Source: Planktothrix paucivesiculata PCC 9631 (GTDB taxonomy: Bacteria; Cyanobacteriota; Cyanobacteriia; Cyanobacteriales; Microcoleaceae). Taken from it: a stretch of 64,000 nucleotides of DNA. Under the pieces are notes generated by a model. That model worked only from the letters and a program-made list of their open reading frames with translations. It was not told where the DNA came from and did not search any database. The stretch is taken from NCBI RefSeq assembly GCF_900009265.2, contig NZ_LR735002.1, positions 1-64,000 of the forward strand. Reading direction: 5' to 3'. Shown here one piece after another: positions 43,051-53,600 of the stretch (position 1 is the stretch's first letter; each line of letters starts with the position of its first letter). The translations under genes and the position numbers were made by a program.

Positions 43051-43620
43051 CTACAGACGAGAATCACAATTAAGGAAAGGAAACTCAGTTTTGATGTTCC
43101 AGGTTTGTCCGTTATGAATTAATAGGGTTAATTGAGGGACAGTAAATTCAAAATAAATCGGACGTTGGGCAAATTCTATCCATGCGGTTTCAAAAGCAGT
43201 TCGACTTAAATCTTTAAACGCGACGGTGACATGGGGAGAAAAGGGATATTTTTTAGAAACTTGATGAACAATATTAAGCTGTTGTTCTAAGCTATTGCTT
43301 AACTGTTGTTGAATATTAATTAATTCAGGTGTTTTGATCACATCAACAAACAGGACACGGGGGGGAAAGGCATTAAAACCAGATAAAGTTATTGGAATAG
43401 AAGCACGATTTAGGGCAAATGTAGTTAAATGTTGTTCTAAAGTTGGCAAGTCTTCAGTTAACCATTTAAAAGGAGGTTGTAAGGTAATATGGGGGGGAGA
43501 TTTCAACGCATGGCGACTATTATAAGTTTGGGCAAAATATTGTTTAATCTCTGTGATTTGGTTTTGAATGGGTTTAGGAGGAAGTAGGGCAATAAAAAAT
43601 AGTCGTTCTGAAGGTGTCAT
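43051..43620 (-). CDS. 2'-5' RNA ligase / cyclic phosphodiesterase family protein (LigT/ThpR-like)
   Basis: A 189-residue 2H phosphoesterase. The two HxT/S motifs are H44-I-T46 and H130-V-T132. Such proteins hydrolyse 2',3'-cyclic phosphates in RNA or related nucleotides. It is single-copy here without an obvious partner. The 5' region contains no clear Shine-Dalgarno. Confidence 0.88.
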   Translation of the reverse strand: MTPSERLFFIALLPPKPIQNQITEIKQYFAQTYNSRHALKSPPHITLQPPFKWLTEDLPTLEQHLTTFALNRASIPITLSGFNAFPPRVLFVDVIKTPELINIQQQLSNSLEQQLNIVHQVSKKYPFSPHVTVAFKDLSRTAFETAWIEFAQRPIYFEFTVPQLTLLIHNGQTWNIKTEFPFLNCDSRL

Positions 43621-43717
43621 CTCAAAATAGGCTAGGGTTGGTCATTACGGCGCAGGCACTACCCTAGACTATATTAACATAAAACCAGAAATTTCAGATG
43701 AGATGCTCAACAGCTTA

Positions 43718-44620
43718 CTAAAATTCAACTTTAACGGTTAAATTAAACTCATAGACTTCTTTTTTAATTTGCTCAATTTGAGCTTGTAAATCAAGATAAA
43801 CTGGAACATTAATATCAGCAATTGCTTTAAAATTTTTCTTAAATTCCTCGCTGAGACTTAAAGTTAATTCTCGACTTTGTAGAGGATTACTACCTGATCT
43901 TTGAGCAATTAAACTTGTCATAGAATGATCGCTTAACAGTTGATATTTATTTAGATGAGCTTCAGCTTCTTCTATATTCGGATTTCCCCCTGGAAATGTA
44001 CTCCGAATTTTAAGTTGATTCCGTATTTGTTCCAAGGTTTTACTCTGTGCTTCAATATTTCCCGTAACACCAGAACTATTTAGAGAACCTTTATAAACTT
44101 GCTTTCCTGTTGAAGTTTTGACTTCGATTTGTTCTACCGTAACTTCTCGCGCACCGAGGAACCCGCATAAAGTCGTAAAATGAAGATATTTTGCTAATGC
44201 AAAGGTTGAAGCCGATTTCTCAAGAACAACATAATCCGATGAATCATAAGGATTTTGAATTAATAAAGATCCTTCTTCCAAAAGTCCACTATTTTCCAAT
44301 TTTTTTTCTAAAGAACTTGATACTTCATCGGAAGGAACTAAAAGATGAACCTGATCACTTAAAAGTAAATCATTCCCACCCGAAGTATATTCTAGTCGAG
44401 TCAAATCGTGAGAAGAAATAACTAAAATAGCTTTGCGTTTTCTAGGGGAAACTGCATCAATATTCATCTGTTTTTTCTGATTGATATTATTAAATTTGTC
44501 AGGGATTATTTCAGGTTTAATTTGCTCTGATTTGGGTTGATCAGGAATATTTGCATGGACATTATCAATAGGTTGTTCAGTCCTATTAACCCCCCAATTT
44601 GTAGCGGTGTTAATTGCCAC
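43718..44620 (-). CDS. unknown protein, frame open upstream into the A9 slippery tract
   Basis: Unrecognised family, 300 residues from a GTG at 44620. An alternative ATG at 44467 would begin MNIDAVSPRKRK. The frame is in fact open further upstream to 44728, through nine A residues (44708-44716, minus strand), giving about 45 further codons. These would read KKKAGAVANKSYQF then a basic amphipathic stretch. The protein has a Lys/Arg-rich linker, then an alpha/beta part (KAILVISSHDLTRLEY) and a C-terminal coiled-coil-like end (QAQIEQIKKEVYEF). It overlaps the preceding gene by at least 115 bp. It is probably the third gene of the GTPase module. Confidence 0.65.
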   Translation of the reverse strand: MAINTATNWGVNRTEQPIDNVHANIPDQPKSEQIKPEIIPDKFNNINQKKQMNIDAVSPRKRKAILVISSHDLTRLEYTSGGNDLLLSDQVHLLVPSDEVSSSLEKKLENSGLLEEGSLLIQNPYDSSDYVVLEKSASTFALAKYLHFTTLCGFLGAREVTVEQIEVKTSTGKQVYKGSLNSSGVTGNIEAQSKTLEQIRNQLKIRSTFPGGNPNIEEAEAHLNKYQLLSDHSMTSLIAQRSGSNPLQSRELTLSLSEEFKKNFKAIADINVPVYLDLQAQIEQIKKEVYEFNLTVKVEF

Positions 44621-45120
44621 CCTTGAAACTGTATCAGCAAGCTTACTGCTAAAGGAACGAAAAGACTTATTGACAAACTGATAAGATTTATTTGCAACTG
44701 CACCTGCTTTTTTTTTGCGTCTAATTCCTCATTCAACCATTTTTCAATTGATTCTAATGTACCGTTTTGTAATGTTCTCTTAATTTGATTAGAGACAACT
44801 TCTTGAATCTCATTACATACATTATTAACCCAGTTTGACGGGCATTCCTCTGGAAACTCTCCATAGATAACAATTGGAGCTAGACGATTACTTTCATCTT
44901 TCTCAACAGGTATAACTTCCATGACAAATTTAGGATCACTGTAACGAACAGTAACGGACGCGCCATGAGATGCAATTTCTATTTTTTTTGCACGAACCTC
45001 AGAAATTTCAAACACAAGCTTTCGCCGTGATTCATCATTATATAATTCTTCTCCATTTTGAATAATAATATCACGAGATTTATTGTCAAGATTCTGAGCA
45101 AAAAATGATAAATTTGTCAT
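44506..45120 (-). CDS. unknown membrane protein of the GTPase module
   Basis: A 204-residue protein of unknown family. Residues 1-135 are soluble with a beta-rich pattern (KKIEIASHGASVTVRYSD and EVIPVEKDE). Residues about 140-195 form two hydrophobic helices (INLISLSISLFVPLAVSLL and GGLIGLNNLLIMSMQIFLI), suggesting a membrane anchor. The start codon overlaps the stop of the GTPase gene (ATGA, four bases). The A9 tract at 44708-44716 lies just before the first helix, so slippage there would replace the membrane part with the other frame. Confidence 0.7.
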   Translation of the reverse strand: MTNLSFFAQNLDNKSRDIIIQNGEELYNDESRRKLVFEISEVRAKKIEIASHGASVTVRYSDPKFVMEVIPVEKDESNRLAPIVIYGEFPEECPSNWVNNVCNEIQEVVSNQIKRTLQNGTLESIEKWLNEELDAKKKQVQLQINLISLSISLFVPLAVSLLIQFQGWQLTPLQIGGLIGLNNLLIMSMQIFLINPNQSKLNLK

Positions 45121-45803
45121 TTCTCCACCTGCTTAAAAATTGTCTGAATTAGATAATCTGCATCGTTTTCATTTGCCAAACTTCCCAGAGCAACTTTGAC
45201 TGTAGCTGCTCCTCCAGCAAGCTGAATCATTTTTTTTACAATGGGAAGGGATGTAAATTGGCTCTGGTAGTTACCCCTCTGATCAGGAGTAAGATTTTTA
45301 TAGACGGGATCAGAATCCCAATGATTTCCAACAATAAAGAATTGCTTTCTTTCTGTTGCACCTAGTTCTTTAATCCAGATTTGAATCTGTTTTAGATCAT
45401 CCTCAGTCCCTTTTTCTGTCTCTGAATCATGCTTTAGCAACATATCTGTTCTAACGAGATATAAAACTAAATCAGCTTCTTCAAAGAGTTGTTTCCACTT
45501 ATAATATTGATCTGTACCACCTGGAACATCATCAGTCTTTTTAAGAAGAATATCTAAATCGCCGAGCTTAATGTGCGTCCTCTGTATATCTTCTATATTG
45601 ACAGTTTGGTTATATCGCTCAATCAAAATCCCCTTTTCCATATATTTTAAAAGGGTAGTTTTTCCGACTCTCCTTCCACCTAAAACGGCAATTTTCTTTC
45701 CCTTCAGGGAATAGACAATAGTTTCCCAGTTAGAGACAACTGATCCGCTTACCACCGCGCCAACGGCAAAAGCGATAAAGATTGGAACGAGAGGCAACGG
45801 CAT
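45117..45803 (-). CDS. membrane-anchored small GTPase-like protein
   Basis: A 228-residue protein with a hydrophobic N-terminus (about 5-22), P-loop GGRRVGKTT at 42-50, a G3-like DDVPGGTD, and VGNHWDSD where most GTPases have NKxD. The fold is that of TRAFAC-type GTPases, but the base-specificity motif is atypical, so the nucleotide is uncertain. It is the first of three minus-strand genes, translationally coupled to the next (ATGA overlap), and divergent from an HTH-like gene. Confidence 0.78.
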   Translation of the reverse strand: MPLPLVPIFIAFAVGAVVSGSVVSNWETIVYSLKGKKIAVLGGRRVGKTTLLKYMEKGILIERYNQTVNIEDIQRTHIKLGDLDILLKKTDDVPGGTDQYYKWKQLFEEADLVLYLVRTDMLLKHDSETEKGTEDDLKQIQIWIKELGATERKQFFIVGNHWDSDPVYKNLTPDQRGNYQSQFTSLPIVKKMIQLAGGAATVKVALGSLANENDADYLIQTIFKQVEK

Positions 45804-45870
45804 AAATATTAGACAAAATACATTTTTTAAGTCTTAAACTATACTAAGGTTCTCAGATAAAATCTGTAAA

Positions 45871-45948
45871 GACGGAAAAGGGCGGAAAAAGACGGGAATT
45901 TCTAAAATTTTAGTGAAGGGCGGAAAAAGACGGAAAAGGACGGATATA
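45871..45948. promoter_or_regulatory. two triplets of 10-bp phased repeats flanking a 12-bp palindrome
   Basis: Seen directly: units of the form GRCGGAAAAR start at 45871, 45881 and 45891 and again at 45919, 45929 and 45939, exactly 10 bp apart within each triplet. Between them lies the perfect palindrome CTAAAATTTTAG (45902-45913). The cluster lies in the divergent spacer before both the GTPase and the HTH-like gene. The helical phasing suggests protein binding on one face of DNA; the binder is unknown. Confidence 0.8.
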
Positions 45949-45978
45949 ATAACAGCAGGTTTTTTCAGGTCTTTACCG

Positions 45979-46488
45979 ATGGACATTCCTGATATATTAC
46001 AGTTTGTAGATGAAATTATCTCCTTTAAAACTGGCAAACATCTCAACGATTTGCAACGGGGAATTATTGAGGGAACACTGAAACGACAGAGGTATACTGA
46101 CATTGCAGAAACCTACGGTTGTACTGCGGGTCATGCTAAGGATGAGGGTTACAAGCTGTTACAACTTTTATCTAATTTCTTTGGTGAAACTGTTGATAAA
46201 AATAATCTTAAATCTGTACTCGATAGACAAATAAATTTAAACATAAATCTTGGTAATAATAATACTACTTTTCAAAACAGTAAAGAAATTAACTATATCA
46301 ATATTTGTCCAGATAATCCAACTCCTTCCTCAAATAAAAGTCAACCTTCTACTGTTAATACCAAAACCAGAAAAAACAAAGTTAATATGGAATCGATTAA
46401 TAAATTACGGCTATTTGGCTTGAATAATGAGCAAATTGCAGAGGCTTTAAATCTTTCTTTAGAGGTTGTTAATCAGGTAGATTTATAA
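45979..46488 (+). CDS. vMAP-type HTH domain protein with a C-terminal HTH-like segment
   Basis: A 169-residue protein from the ATG at 45979. The frame is open upstream to a GTG at 45913, but those codons are the phased repeats. Residues 1-85 match the N-terminal domain of the AAA-like gene at 12334 (LNDLQRGIIEGTLKRQRYTD and KNNLKSVLDRQ against LQEMVLRSSWDGKTYA and KNNLRQMFESR). An Asn-rich linker follows. The last 35 residues (KLRLFGLNNEQIAEALNLS) look like a second helix-turn-helix. I infer a regulator of the divergent module. Confidence 0.72.
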   Translation: MDIPDILQFVDEIISFKTGKHLNDLQRGIIEGTLKRQRYTDIAETYGCTAGHAKDEGYKLLQLLSNFFGETVDKNNLKSVLDRQINLNINLGNNNTTFQNSKEINYINICPDNPTPSSNKSQPSTVNTKTRKNKVNMESINKLRLFGLNNEQIAEALNLSLEVVNQVDL

Positions 46489-46976
46489 CATATTGTTGGT
46501 ATTATTCTGGTTTTTTTACCAAAAATATCAACAATTAAAATAGCATCAAATCAACCAGAACACAAGAAATCAATCTGTAGGGGCGGGTTCAACAAAATCT
46601 TTCAAATCTCACAGAAAATCTTAATAAACCCGGCCCACCCCACGGATATTTTAGATGAAAAAACTAGGCTTATGGGGTTTTGTCTTGATTAATATTAACA
46701 AGACGGGACGGGTTTATTTAGGTTAATGATCATCACCAAAATCAACTCGAACCCGCCCCTACATTTGGGGACAGACAGGGCGGGTTTCTCTCGTTACCAG
46801 GCTCTAGCCTGGGAATGCCTACTGGAAGGCTCCGCCTTCTGTTATAGGAGGCAGAGCCTCCTGAATTGCATTTCTAGCTAGAAGCTAGAAACGAGGTTGA
46901 AGCTAAAATTATTTCAAATAAATAATATAAAATTGATACTTAAAAAACATTCAGCGATCGCAACTTCCCACTAACT
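46489..46976. repeat. intergenic cluster of MITE-like palindromic elements
   Basis: Seen directly: one element at 46577-46643 begins GTAGGGGCGGGTTC and ends with GGCCCACCCCAC. A second at 46702-46762 ends GAACCCGCCCCTAC. A third, 46790-46895, has CTCGTT/AACGAG ends and folds through CCAGGCTCTAGCCTGG, GGAGGCAGAGCCTCC and TTCTAGCTAGAA. The first two match an element at 63524-63584. No gene seen. Confidence 0.75.
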
Positions 46977-47402
46977 TTAAATTTCCTTAACCACCAAAAC
47001 CGAACAATTTGCTTCCGATACCACCTGGGAACTCACCGACCTTTCCAGAATTCGTTTTACCCCCGTGAGTCCGCGATTTCCAATAATAATCAAATCTGCC
47101 TTATATATATTAGCCAAACGAATAATTTCCTCCGCCGGATCACCCGCTACAATCTCAATTTCAGTCTGACAATCGAACTGATCCTGATAAGCCCTCAGTT
47201 GCTTTTCCAGATGACCATAGGGAAACTCATCCGCACCCGGACGCGGCCGATCCGCCACCAGATCAAAATCCGATTCCACCGTTGGAACAATATGAGAGAA
47301 GATCACGTTGGTTGTGGGTTGCAATCGCAGTTGACCCAGCGCCTTAATCACAAACTTTGCAGTTGGTGAATCATCCACAGCAACCAAAATCGTATTCAGC
47401 AC
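46977..47402 (-). CDS. universal stress protein family protein
   Basis: A 141-residue UspA-type protein from the GTG at 47402, chosen because GAGGGGA lies 7 nt upstream and homology starts there (LNTILVAVDDSP); the frame is open 20 codons more. The ATP-binding loop IIGNRGLTGVKRILERSVS and VLVVKE are typical. It probably binds ATP and responds to stress, though targets are unknown. It lies downstream of hisD on the same strand. Confidence 0.88.
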   Translation of the reverse strand: MLNTILVAVDDSPTAKFVIKALGQLRLQPTTNVIFSHIVPTVESDFDLVADRPRPGADEFPYGHLEKQLRAYQDQFDCQTEIEIVAGDPAEEIIRLANIYKADLIIIGNRGLTGVKRILERSVSSQVVSEANCSVLVVKEI

Positions 47403-47503
47403 AAAAACGTCCCCTCTAAACAATTGGAAAGTCACCGAAATTGAAATCTTCACAAATCCCATTCTAAAGGTAAGACGTTACCTGCAACCCTTTGAAATTG
47501 ATT

Positions 47504-48799
47504 CTAGGGTTCCGTTCTCAACCTTACCGAGTCCCCATGGGAAGGTAGACCCTCGGCCAGCGTTAACACCTGAATAGCACCTGCAACCTTCTGTAAAGCC
47601 GTGGGCGAATACTGAATTAAACTCGAATGTTTCATAAACGTTTCCACCCCCAAGGCCGACGCATAACGGGCTGCCCCCGATGTCGGTAAAGTATGGTTAG
47701 GGCCGGCTAAATAATCCCCAACCGCTTCCGGGGTCGAACAACCTAAAAATATTGCCCCCGCATGGCGAATTTTCTCCAGTAAGTCCCAGGGTTCGGCCAC
47801 TTCTAATTCCAAGTGTTCCGGGGCAAACTCATTAGACAACTCGGCTGCGGCTTCTAAGGAATCGACAACCACCACCACCCCATAGTGGGCGATCGCTTTT
47901 TCCGTCAAAGTGCGTCGGGGATGGTTCACCAACTGCCTTTCTACCTCGGCCACCACCTGCCGAGCCAAGGCCGAATCCGTTGTTAATAAAATTGCCGCCG
48001 CTAGGCTATCATGTTCGGCCTGGGCCAATAAATCCGCCGCCACATGAACCGGGTTCGCCGCCCCATCAGCAATAATCAGAACTTCCGATGGCCCAGCCAG
48101 GGAGTCAATTCCCACCGTGCCATAAACCAATTTTTTCGCCAAGGTGACATAAATATTGCCTGGGCCAGTAATTACATCGACTTTCGGGATGGTTTCCGTG
48201 CCATAGGCCAAGGCTGCGATCGCTTGCGCTCCGCCCACACGATAAATTTCTTGAACCCCCGCCTCTTGAGCCGCCACCAACACCGCCGGGTTCACCTTAG
48301 AATCTGGCCCTGGGGGAGTCACCATCACAATCCGGGGAACCTTGGCCACTTGAGCCGGAACCGCATTCATTAAAACCGTACTGGGGTATGAAGCTTTACC
48401 CCCAGGTACATATAAACCCGCCCGGTCAACGGGGGTAAACCGTTTCCCCAGGACAATATCATCCTCTCCAAACTGCACCCAGGATTTAGGAGTGCGCTGG
48501 CGGTGAAAGGCTTCAATTTGTTGGCGGGCAAACTGGATCGCATCCAACAATTCCTTAGATACTTGCTGGTAAGCTGCGTCCAACTCCGAACCACTCACCC
48601 GCAACTCGTCTAATGTCAATATTTTTTGATCGAATTCTTCCGTATAGTGCAGAAGTGCCTTATCCCCTTGACGCCGAACCGTTTGCAAGACTTCCCGCAC
48701 GGTTGCTTCTTTATGGATCATGGCGTCATCATGGGTACGGTCAGAGATCCGTCGCAATTCAGCTTGTGCTTCAACCCACTGAGTAATAATTCGCAGCAT
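47504..48799 (-). CDS. hisD: histidinol dehydrogenase
   Basis: A 431-residue enzyme catalysing the last two steps of histidine biosynthesis, from histidinol to histidine with two NAD. Recognised blocks: LYVPGGKASYPSTVLMNAVPA by its PGGKASYPS core, the VDVITGPGNIYVTLAK region, AGPSEVLIIAD, LAQAEHD with the zinc-binding Gln/His, and GPNHTLPT. The length is normal for the family. It stands alone, as is common for his genes in cyanobacteria. Confidence 0.95.
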   Translation of the reverse strand: MLRIITQWVEAQAELRRISDRTHDDAMIHKEATVREVLQTVRRQGDKALLHYTEEFDQKILTLDELRVSGSELDAAYQQVSKELLDAIQFARQQIEAFHRQRTPKSWVQFGEDDIVLGKRFTPVDRAGLYVPGGKASYPSTVLMNAVPAQVAKVPRIVMVTPPGPDSKVNPAVLVAAQEAGVQEIYRVGGAQAIAALAYGTETIPKVDVITGPGNIYVTLAKKLVYGTVGIDSLAGPSEVLIIADGAANPVHVAADLLAQAEHDSLAAAILLTTDSALARQVVAEVERQLVNHPRRTLTEKAIAHYGVVVVVDSLEAAAELSNEFAPEHLELEVAEPWDLLEKIRHAGAIFLGCSTPEAVGDYLAGPNHTLPTSGAARYASALGVETFMKHSSLIQYSPTALQKVAGAIQVLTLAEGLPSHGDSVRLRTEP

Positions 48800-49532
<733 letters not shown>

Positions 49533-49726
49533 CTCATCAGTGATCAGTCAACAGTAATCAGTCATCAGTTATGAGTAAACAGCTAAACAGAAAGCAGTCG
49601 GCGAGGACGCTGGCACGACAAAACCAATAACTGATTACGAACGCGCCAATCGCCTAACAGCATGGCTCGATATCGGCACGTTTTTATCCTGATCACTGAT
49701 TGCTGATGAATCTGAGTAAAGGGACT
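49533..49726. repeat. STRR-like CAGTNATCAGT repeats between rpsT and tatD
   Basis: Seen directly: imperfect CAGTCATCAGT/CAGTTAT units after rpsT, then sequence without clear structure up to the tatD start. Confidence 0.6.
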
Positions 49727-50512
49727 ATGCAACTGATCGATACCCACGTCCATATTAACTTCAAAGCCTTGGCATCGGATTTAGACGCAATTCGGCAGAG
49801 ATGGCAAGAGGCGGGAGTAGTCCGTTTGGTGCATTCCTGTGTTCACCCTGGAGAATTTCAGGAAATACAGGAAATTGCCAATCAAGTCCCGGAACTAAGC
49901 TTTGCTGTTGGGTTGCATCCCTTGGATGCAAAACTCTGGGATTCTACCTCGGCCCAAACCATAACCCAACTCGCCCAATCCGATGATAGAGTCGTTGCGA
50001 TTGGGGAAATGGGGCTGGATTTCTATAAAGCCGATAACCGAGATCAACAAATCCAGGTGTTTACCGAACAGCTAGAAATTGCCTATCGTTTGCATAAACC
50101 TGTGATTATCCATTGTCGGGAGGCAGCAGAAACCATGATCCCTCTATTAAGGCAATTTTGGCAAGAACGGGGCAAAGTTTCCGGGGTAATGCACTGTTGG
50201 GGAGGCACTCCCGACGAACAGCAGGAGTTTCTGAAGTTGGGACTGTATATCAGCTTTAGCGGAACCGTGACCTTTAAAAATGCGATCGCGATTCACGAAT
50301 GCGCCCGTCTAGTTCCGTCTGATCGAATTTTAATCGAAACGGACTGTCCTTTTCTAGCGCCTGTTCCCCAAAGGGGAAAACGGAACGAACCCGCCTTTGT
50401 GCGCCATGTTGCCGAAACCGTTGCCCGACTGCGGGATATTTCCCTAGAAACCCTATCTCAACAAACCACCGATAACGCCTGTCAACTGTTTCAGTTATCA
50501 GTAATCAGTTAA
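49727..50512 (+). CDS. TatD family metal-dependent DNase
   Basis: A 261-residue protein from ATG 49727 (homology begins [12 protein letters not shown]; the frame is open nine codons more). Metal ligands are the HxH at IDTHVH, Glu in [10 protein letters not shown], His in IIHCREA, His in MHCWGG and Asp in LIETDCPF. TatD enzymes are 3'-5' DNA/RNA exonucleases in DNA repair and RNA turnover. In cyanobacteria the gene often lies just before rpoB, as here. Confidence 0.92.
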   Translation: MQLIDTHVHINFKALASDLDAIRQRWQEAGVVRLVHSCVHPGEFQEIQEIANQVPELSFAVGLHPLDAKLWDSTSAQTITQLAQSDDRVVAIGEMGLDFYKADNRDQQIQVFTEQLEIAYRLHKPVIIHCREAAETMIPLLRQFWQERGKVSGVMHCWGGTPDEQQEFLKLGLYISFSGTVTFKNAIAIHECARLVPSDRILIETDCPFLAPVPQRGKRNEPAFVRHVAETVARLRDISLETLSQQTTDNACQLFQLSVIS

Positions 50513-50693
50513 TAGTTATCAGTTGAGGAGTGATCAGTTGAGGAGTGATCAGTTGAGGAGTTAATAAATTAACTGTAAACTTCTTAACGATTAACTGATG
50601 ACTGATGACTGATGACTGATGACTGATTATTGATAACTGATAACAATTAACTCAATCACTGATAATTGATAACTGATTACTGATAACTGATAA
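50513..50693. repeat. STRR array between tatD and rpoB
   Basis: Seen directly: three copies of TGATCAGTTGAGGAG at about 50517-50562, then GATGACT units and AACTGATAACTGAT units running to the base before the rpoB start codon. There is no Shine-Dalgarno. Confidence 0.88.
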
Positions 50694-53600
50694 ATGGCAA
50701 GTCTAACCCATAACGAACCCACTTTTTTACTCCCTGACTTAATTGAAATTCAACGGTCAAGTTTCCGTTGGTTTTTAGAAGCCGGGTTGATTGAAGAATT
50801 AGAAAGTTTTTCCCCCATTACCGACTATACAGGTAAACTAGAACTGCATTTTTTAGCCAAAGACTATAAACTGAAACGTCCTAAATATGACGTTGACGAA
50901 GCCAAACGGCGGGATAGTACCTACGCGGTTCAAATGTACGTTCCGACTCGTTTAATTAATAAAGAAACTGGAGAAATTAAAGAACAAGAAGTCTTTATTG
51001 GGGACTTACCCCTAATGACAGAACGGGGAACTTTTATTATCAATGGGGCTGAACGAGTTATCGTTAACCAAATTGTGAGAAGTCCCGGGGTTTATTATAA
51101 ATCTGAAATTGATAAAAACGGCCGACGGACATATAGCGCGTCCCTAATTCCCAACCGAGGCGCCTGGTTAAAATTTGAAACCGATAAAAATGACTTAGTG
51201 TGGGTGAGAATTGATAAAACCCGCAAACTATCGGCCCAGGTCTTATTAAAAGCCTTGGGACTCACCAATAACGAAATTTTTGATGCCCTGCGTCACCCCG
51301 AATACTTTGAAAAAACCATTGAACGGGAAGGGGAATTTAGCGAAGATGACGCCTTAATGGAACTGTACCGCAAACTCCGTCCCGGGGAACCCCCAACGGT
51401 GGCCGGTGGAGAACAGTTGCTTAATAACCGCTTCTTCGATGCCAAACGCTATGATTTGGGCCGGGTGGGACGCTATAAACTGAATAAAAAACTGCGGCTG
51501 ACTATTCCCGATACTACCCGGGTGTTAACGTCCGTTGATATTCTCTCGGCGATTGATTATTTAATTAACCTAGAATTTGATATCGGTGAAACCGATGATA
51601 TTGACCACTTAGGAAATCGTCGGGTACGGTCAGTCGGAGAACTGCTGCAAAACCAAATTCGGGTCGGGTTAAACCGCCTAGAAAGAATTATCCGAGAACG
51701 GATGACCGTAAGTGACGCCGATGCCTTAACTCCTGCTTCTCTGGTCAACCCCAAACCCCTAGTCGCTGCCATTAAAGAATTCTTCGGTAGTTCCCAATTA
51801 TCGCAGTTTATGGATCAGACAAATCCCCTAGCGGAACTGACCCACAAACGCCGTTTATCTGCCCTTGGCCCCGGGGGACTAACCCGAGAACGGGCTGGAT
51901 TTGCTGTCCGAGATATTCACCCCAGCCACTACGGTCGGATTTGTCCGATTGAAACCCCAGAGGGGCCAAACGCCGGATTAATTGGGTCTTTGGCAACCTT
52001 AGCCCGGGTGAACCCCTACGGATTTATTGCCACCCCCTACAATAAAGTCGAAAACGGCAAAGTCCGCCGGGATTTGCCTGCGGTGTACATGACCGCCGAC
52101 GAAGAAGACGACCTGCGGGTCGCCCCAGGGGATATTAGAACCGATGCCGAGGGGACGATTTTAGGGGAGATTGTTCCGGTGCGGTATCGCCAGGAGTTCA
52201 CTACCACAACTCCGATGCAGGTGGACTATGCCGCCGTATCTCCGGTACAGATTGTCTCGGTTGCCACCTCCTTGATTCCCTTCTTGGAACATGACGACGC
52301 GAACCGGGCCTTGATGGGGTCTAATATGCAACGGCAAGCCGTCCCCCTGCTGCGTCCACAACGGCCCTTAGTGGGAACCGGACTAGAAGCCCAAGCCGCC
52401 CGGGATAGTGGGATGGTGATTGTCTCCCGTACCGATGGGGAAGTTAGCTATATTGATGGGTCTTGTATCCGGGTTATGGATACCACGGGCAAAGAACATG
52501 AATATGAGTTACAAAAATATCAACGTTCTAACCAAGATACTTGTTTAAACCAGCGTCCCTTGGTTTATGAAGGAGATCAGGTGGTGGCGGGTCAGGTATT
52601 AGCCGATGGTTCCTCCACCGAAGGGGCTGAACTGGCTTTAGGTCATAATATTCTAGTGACTTATATGCCCTGGGAGGGATATAACTACGAAGACGCGATT
52701 TTAATTAGTGAGCGTTTAGTCCAAGAGGATATTTACACCTCCATCCACGTTGAAAAATACGAAATTGAAGCCCGACAAACCAAACTCGGCCCGGAAGAAA
52801 TTACCCGCGAAATTCCCAACGTCGGGGAAGATTCCCTACGACAACTCGATGGAAACGGGATTATCCGAGTCGGGGCTTGGGTGGAATCCGGGGATATTTT
52901 AGTCGGGAAAGTCACCCCCAAAGGGGAATCCGACCAACCCCCGGAAGAAAAATTACTCCGGGCAATTTTTGGAGAAAAAGCCCGGGACGTGCGGGATAAC
53001 TCCCTGCGGGTTCCCAACGGAGAAAAAGGTCGGGTTGTTGATGTGCGCGTCTTTACCCGGGAACAGGGGGATGAGTTACCGCCTGGGGCGAATATGGTCG
53101 TGCGGGTTTATGTGGCGCAAAAACGCAAAATCCAAGTCGGGGACAAAATGGCCGGACGCCATGGAAATAAAGGGATTGTGTCTCGGATTCTGCCGATTGA
53201 AGATATGCCCTACTTGCCCGATGGTCGGGCTGTGGATATTGTCTTGAATCCCTTGGGTGTACCCAGTCGGATGAACGTGGGCCAAATCTTTGAATGTTTA
53301 TTAGGGTGGGCGGGTCAAAACCTGAAAAAACGGTTCAAAGTGGTTCCCTTTGATGAAATGCACGGGCCAGAAATGTCTCGGGAAACCGTTCATGGGAAGT
53401 TGAGAGAAGCCCGGGATAAAACCAAGAAAGATTGGTTATTTAACGAAAACTATCCTGGGAAAAGCATTGTTTATGACGGGCGTACCGGAGAACCCTTTGA
53501 CCAACCCGTCACCGTGGGAATTGCCTATATGTTGAAACTGGTTCACTTGGTTGATGATAAGATTCACGCCCGGTCTACTGGCCCCTACTCTTTGGTGACT

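Noticed and set aside
45913-45978. N-terminal extension of the HTH-like protein from the GTG at 45913
   Set aside because: Those codons are the 10-bp phased repeats and give a Lys/Arg-rich peptide without similarity; the ATG at 45979 fits the domain start.
50513-50693. Second CRISPR array
   Set aside because: Units are short direct repeats without spacers of even size; they are tandem STRR sequences.
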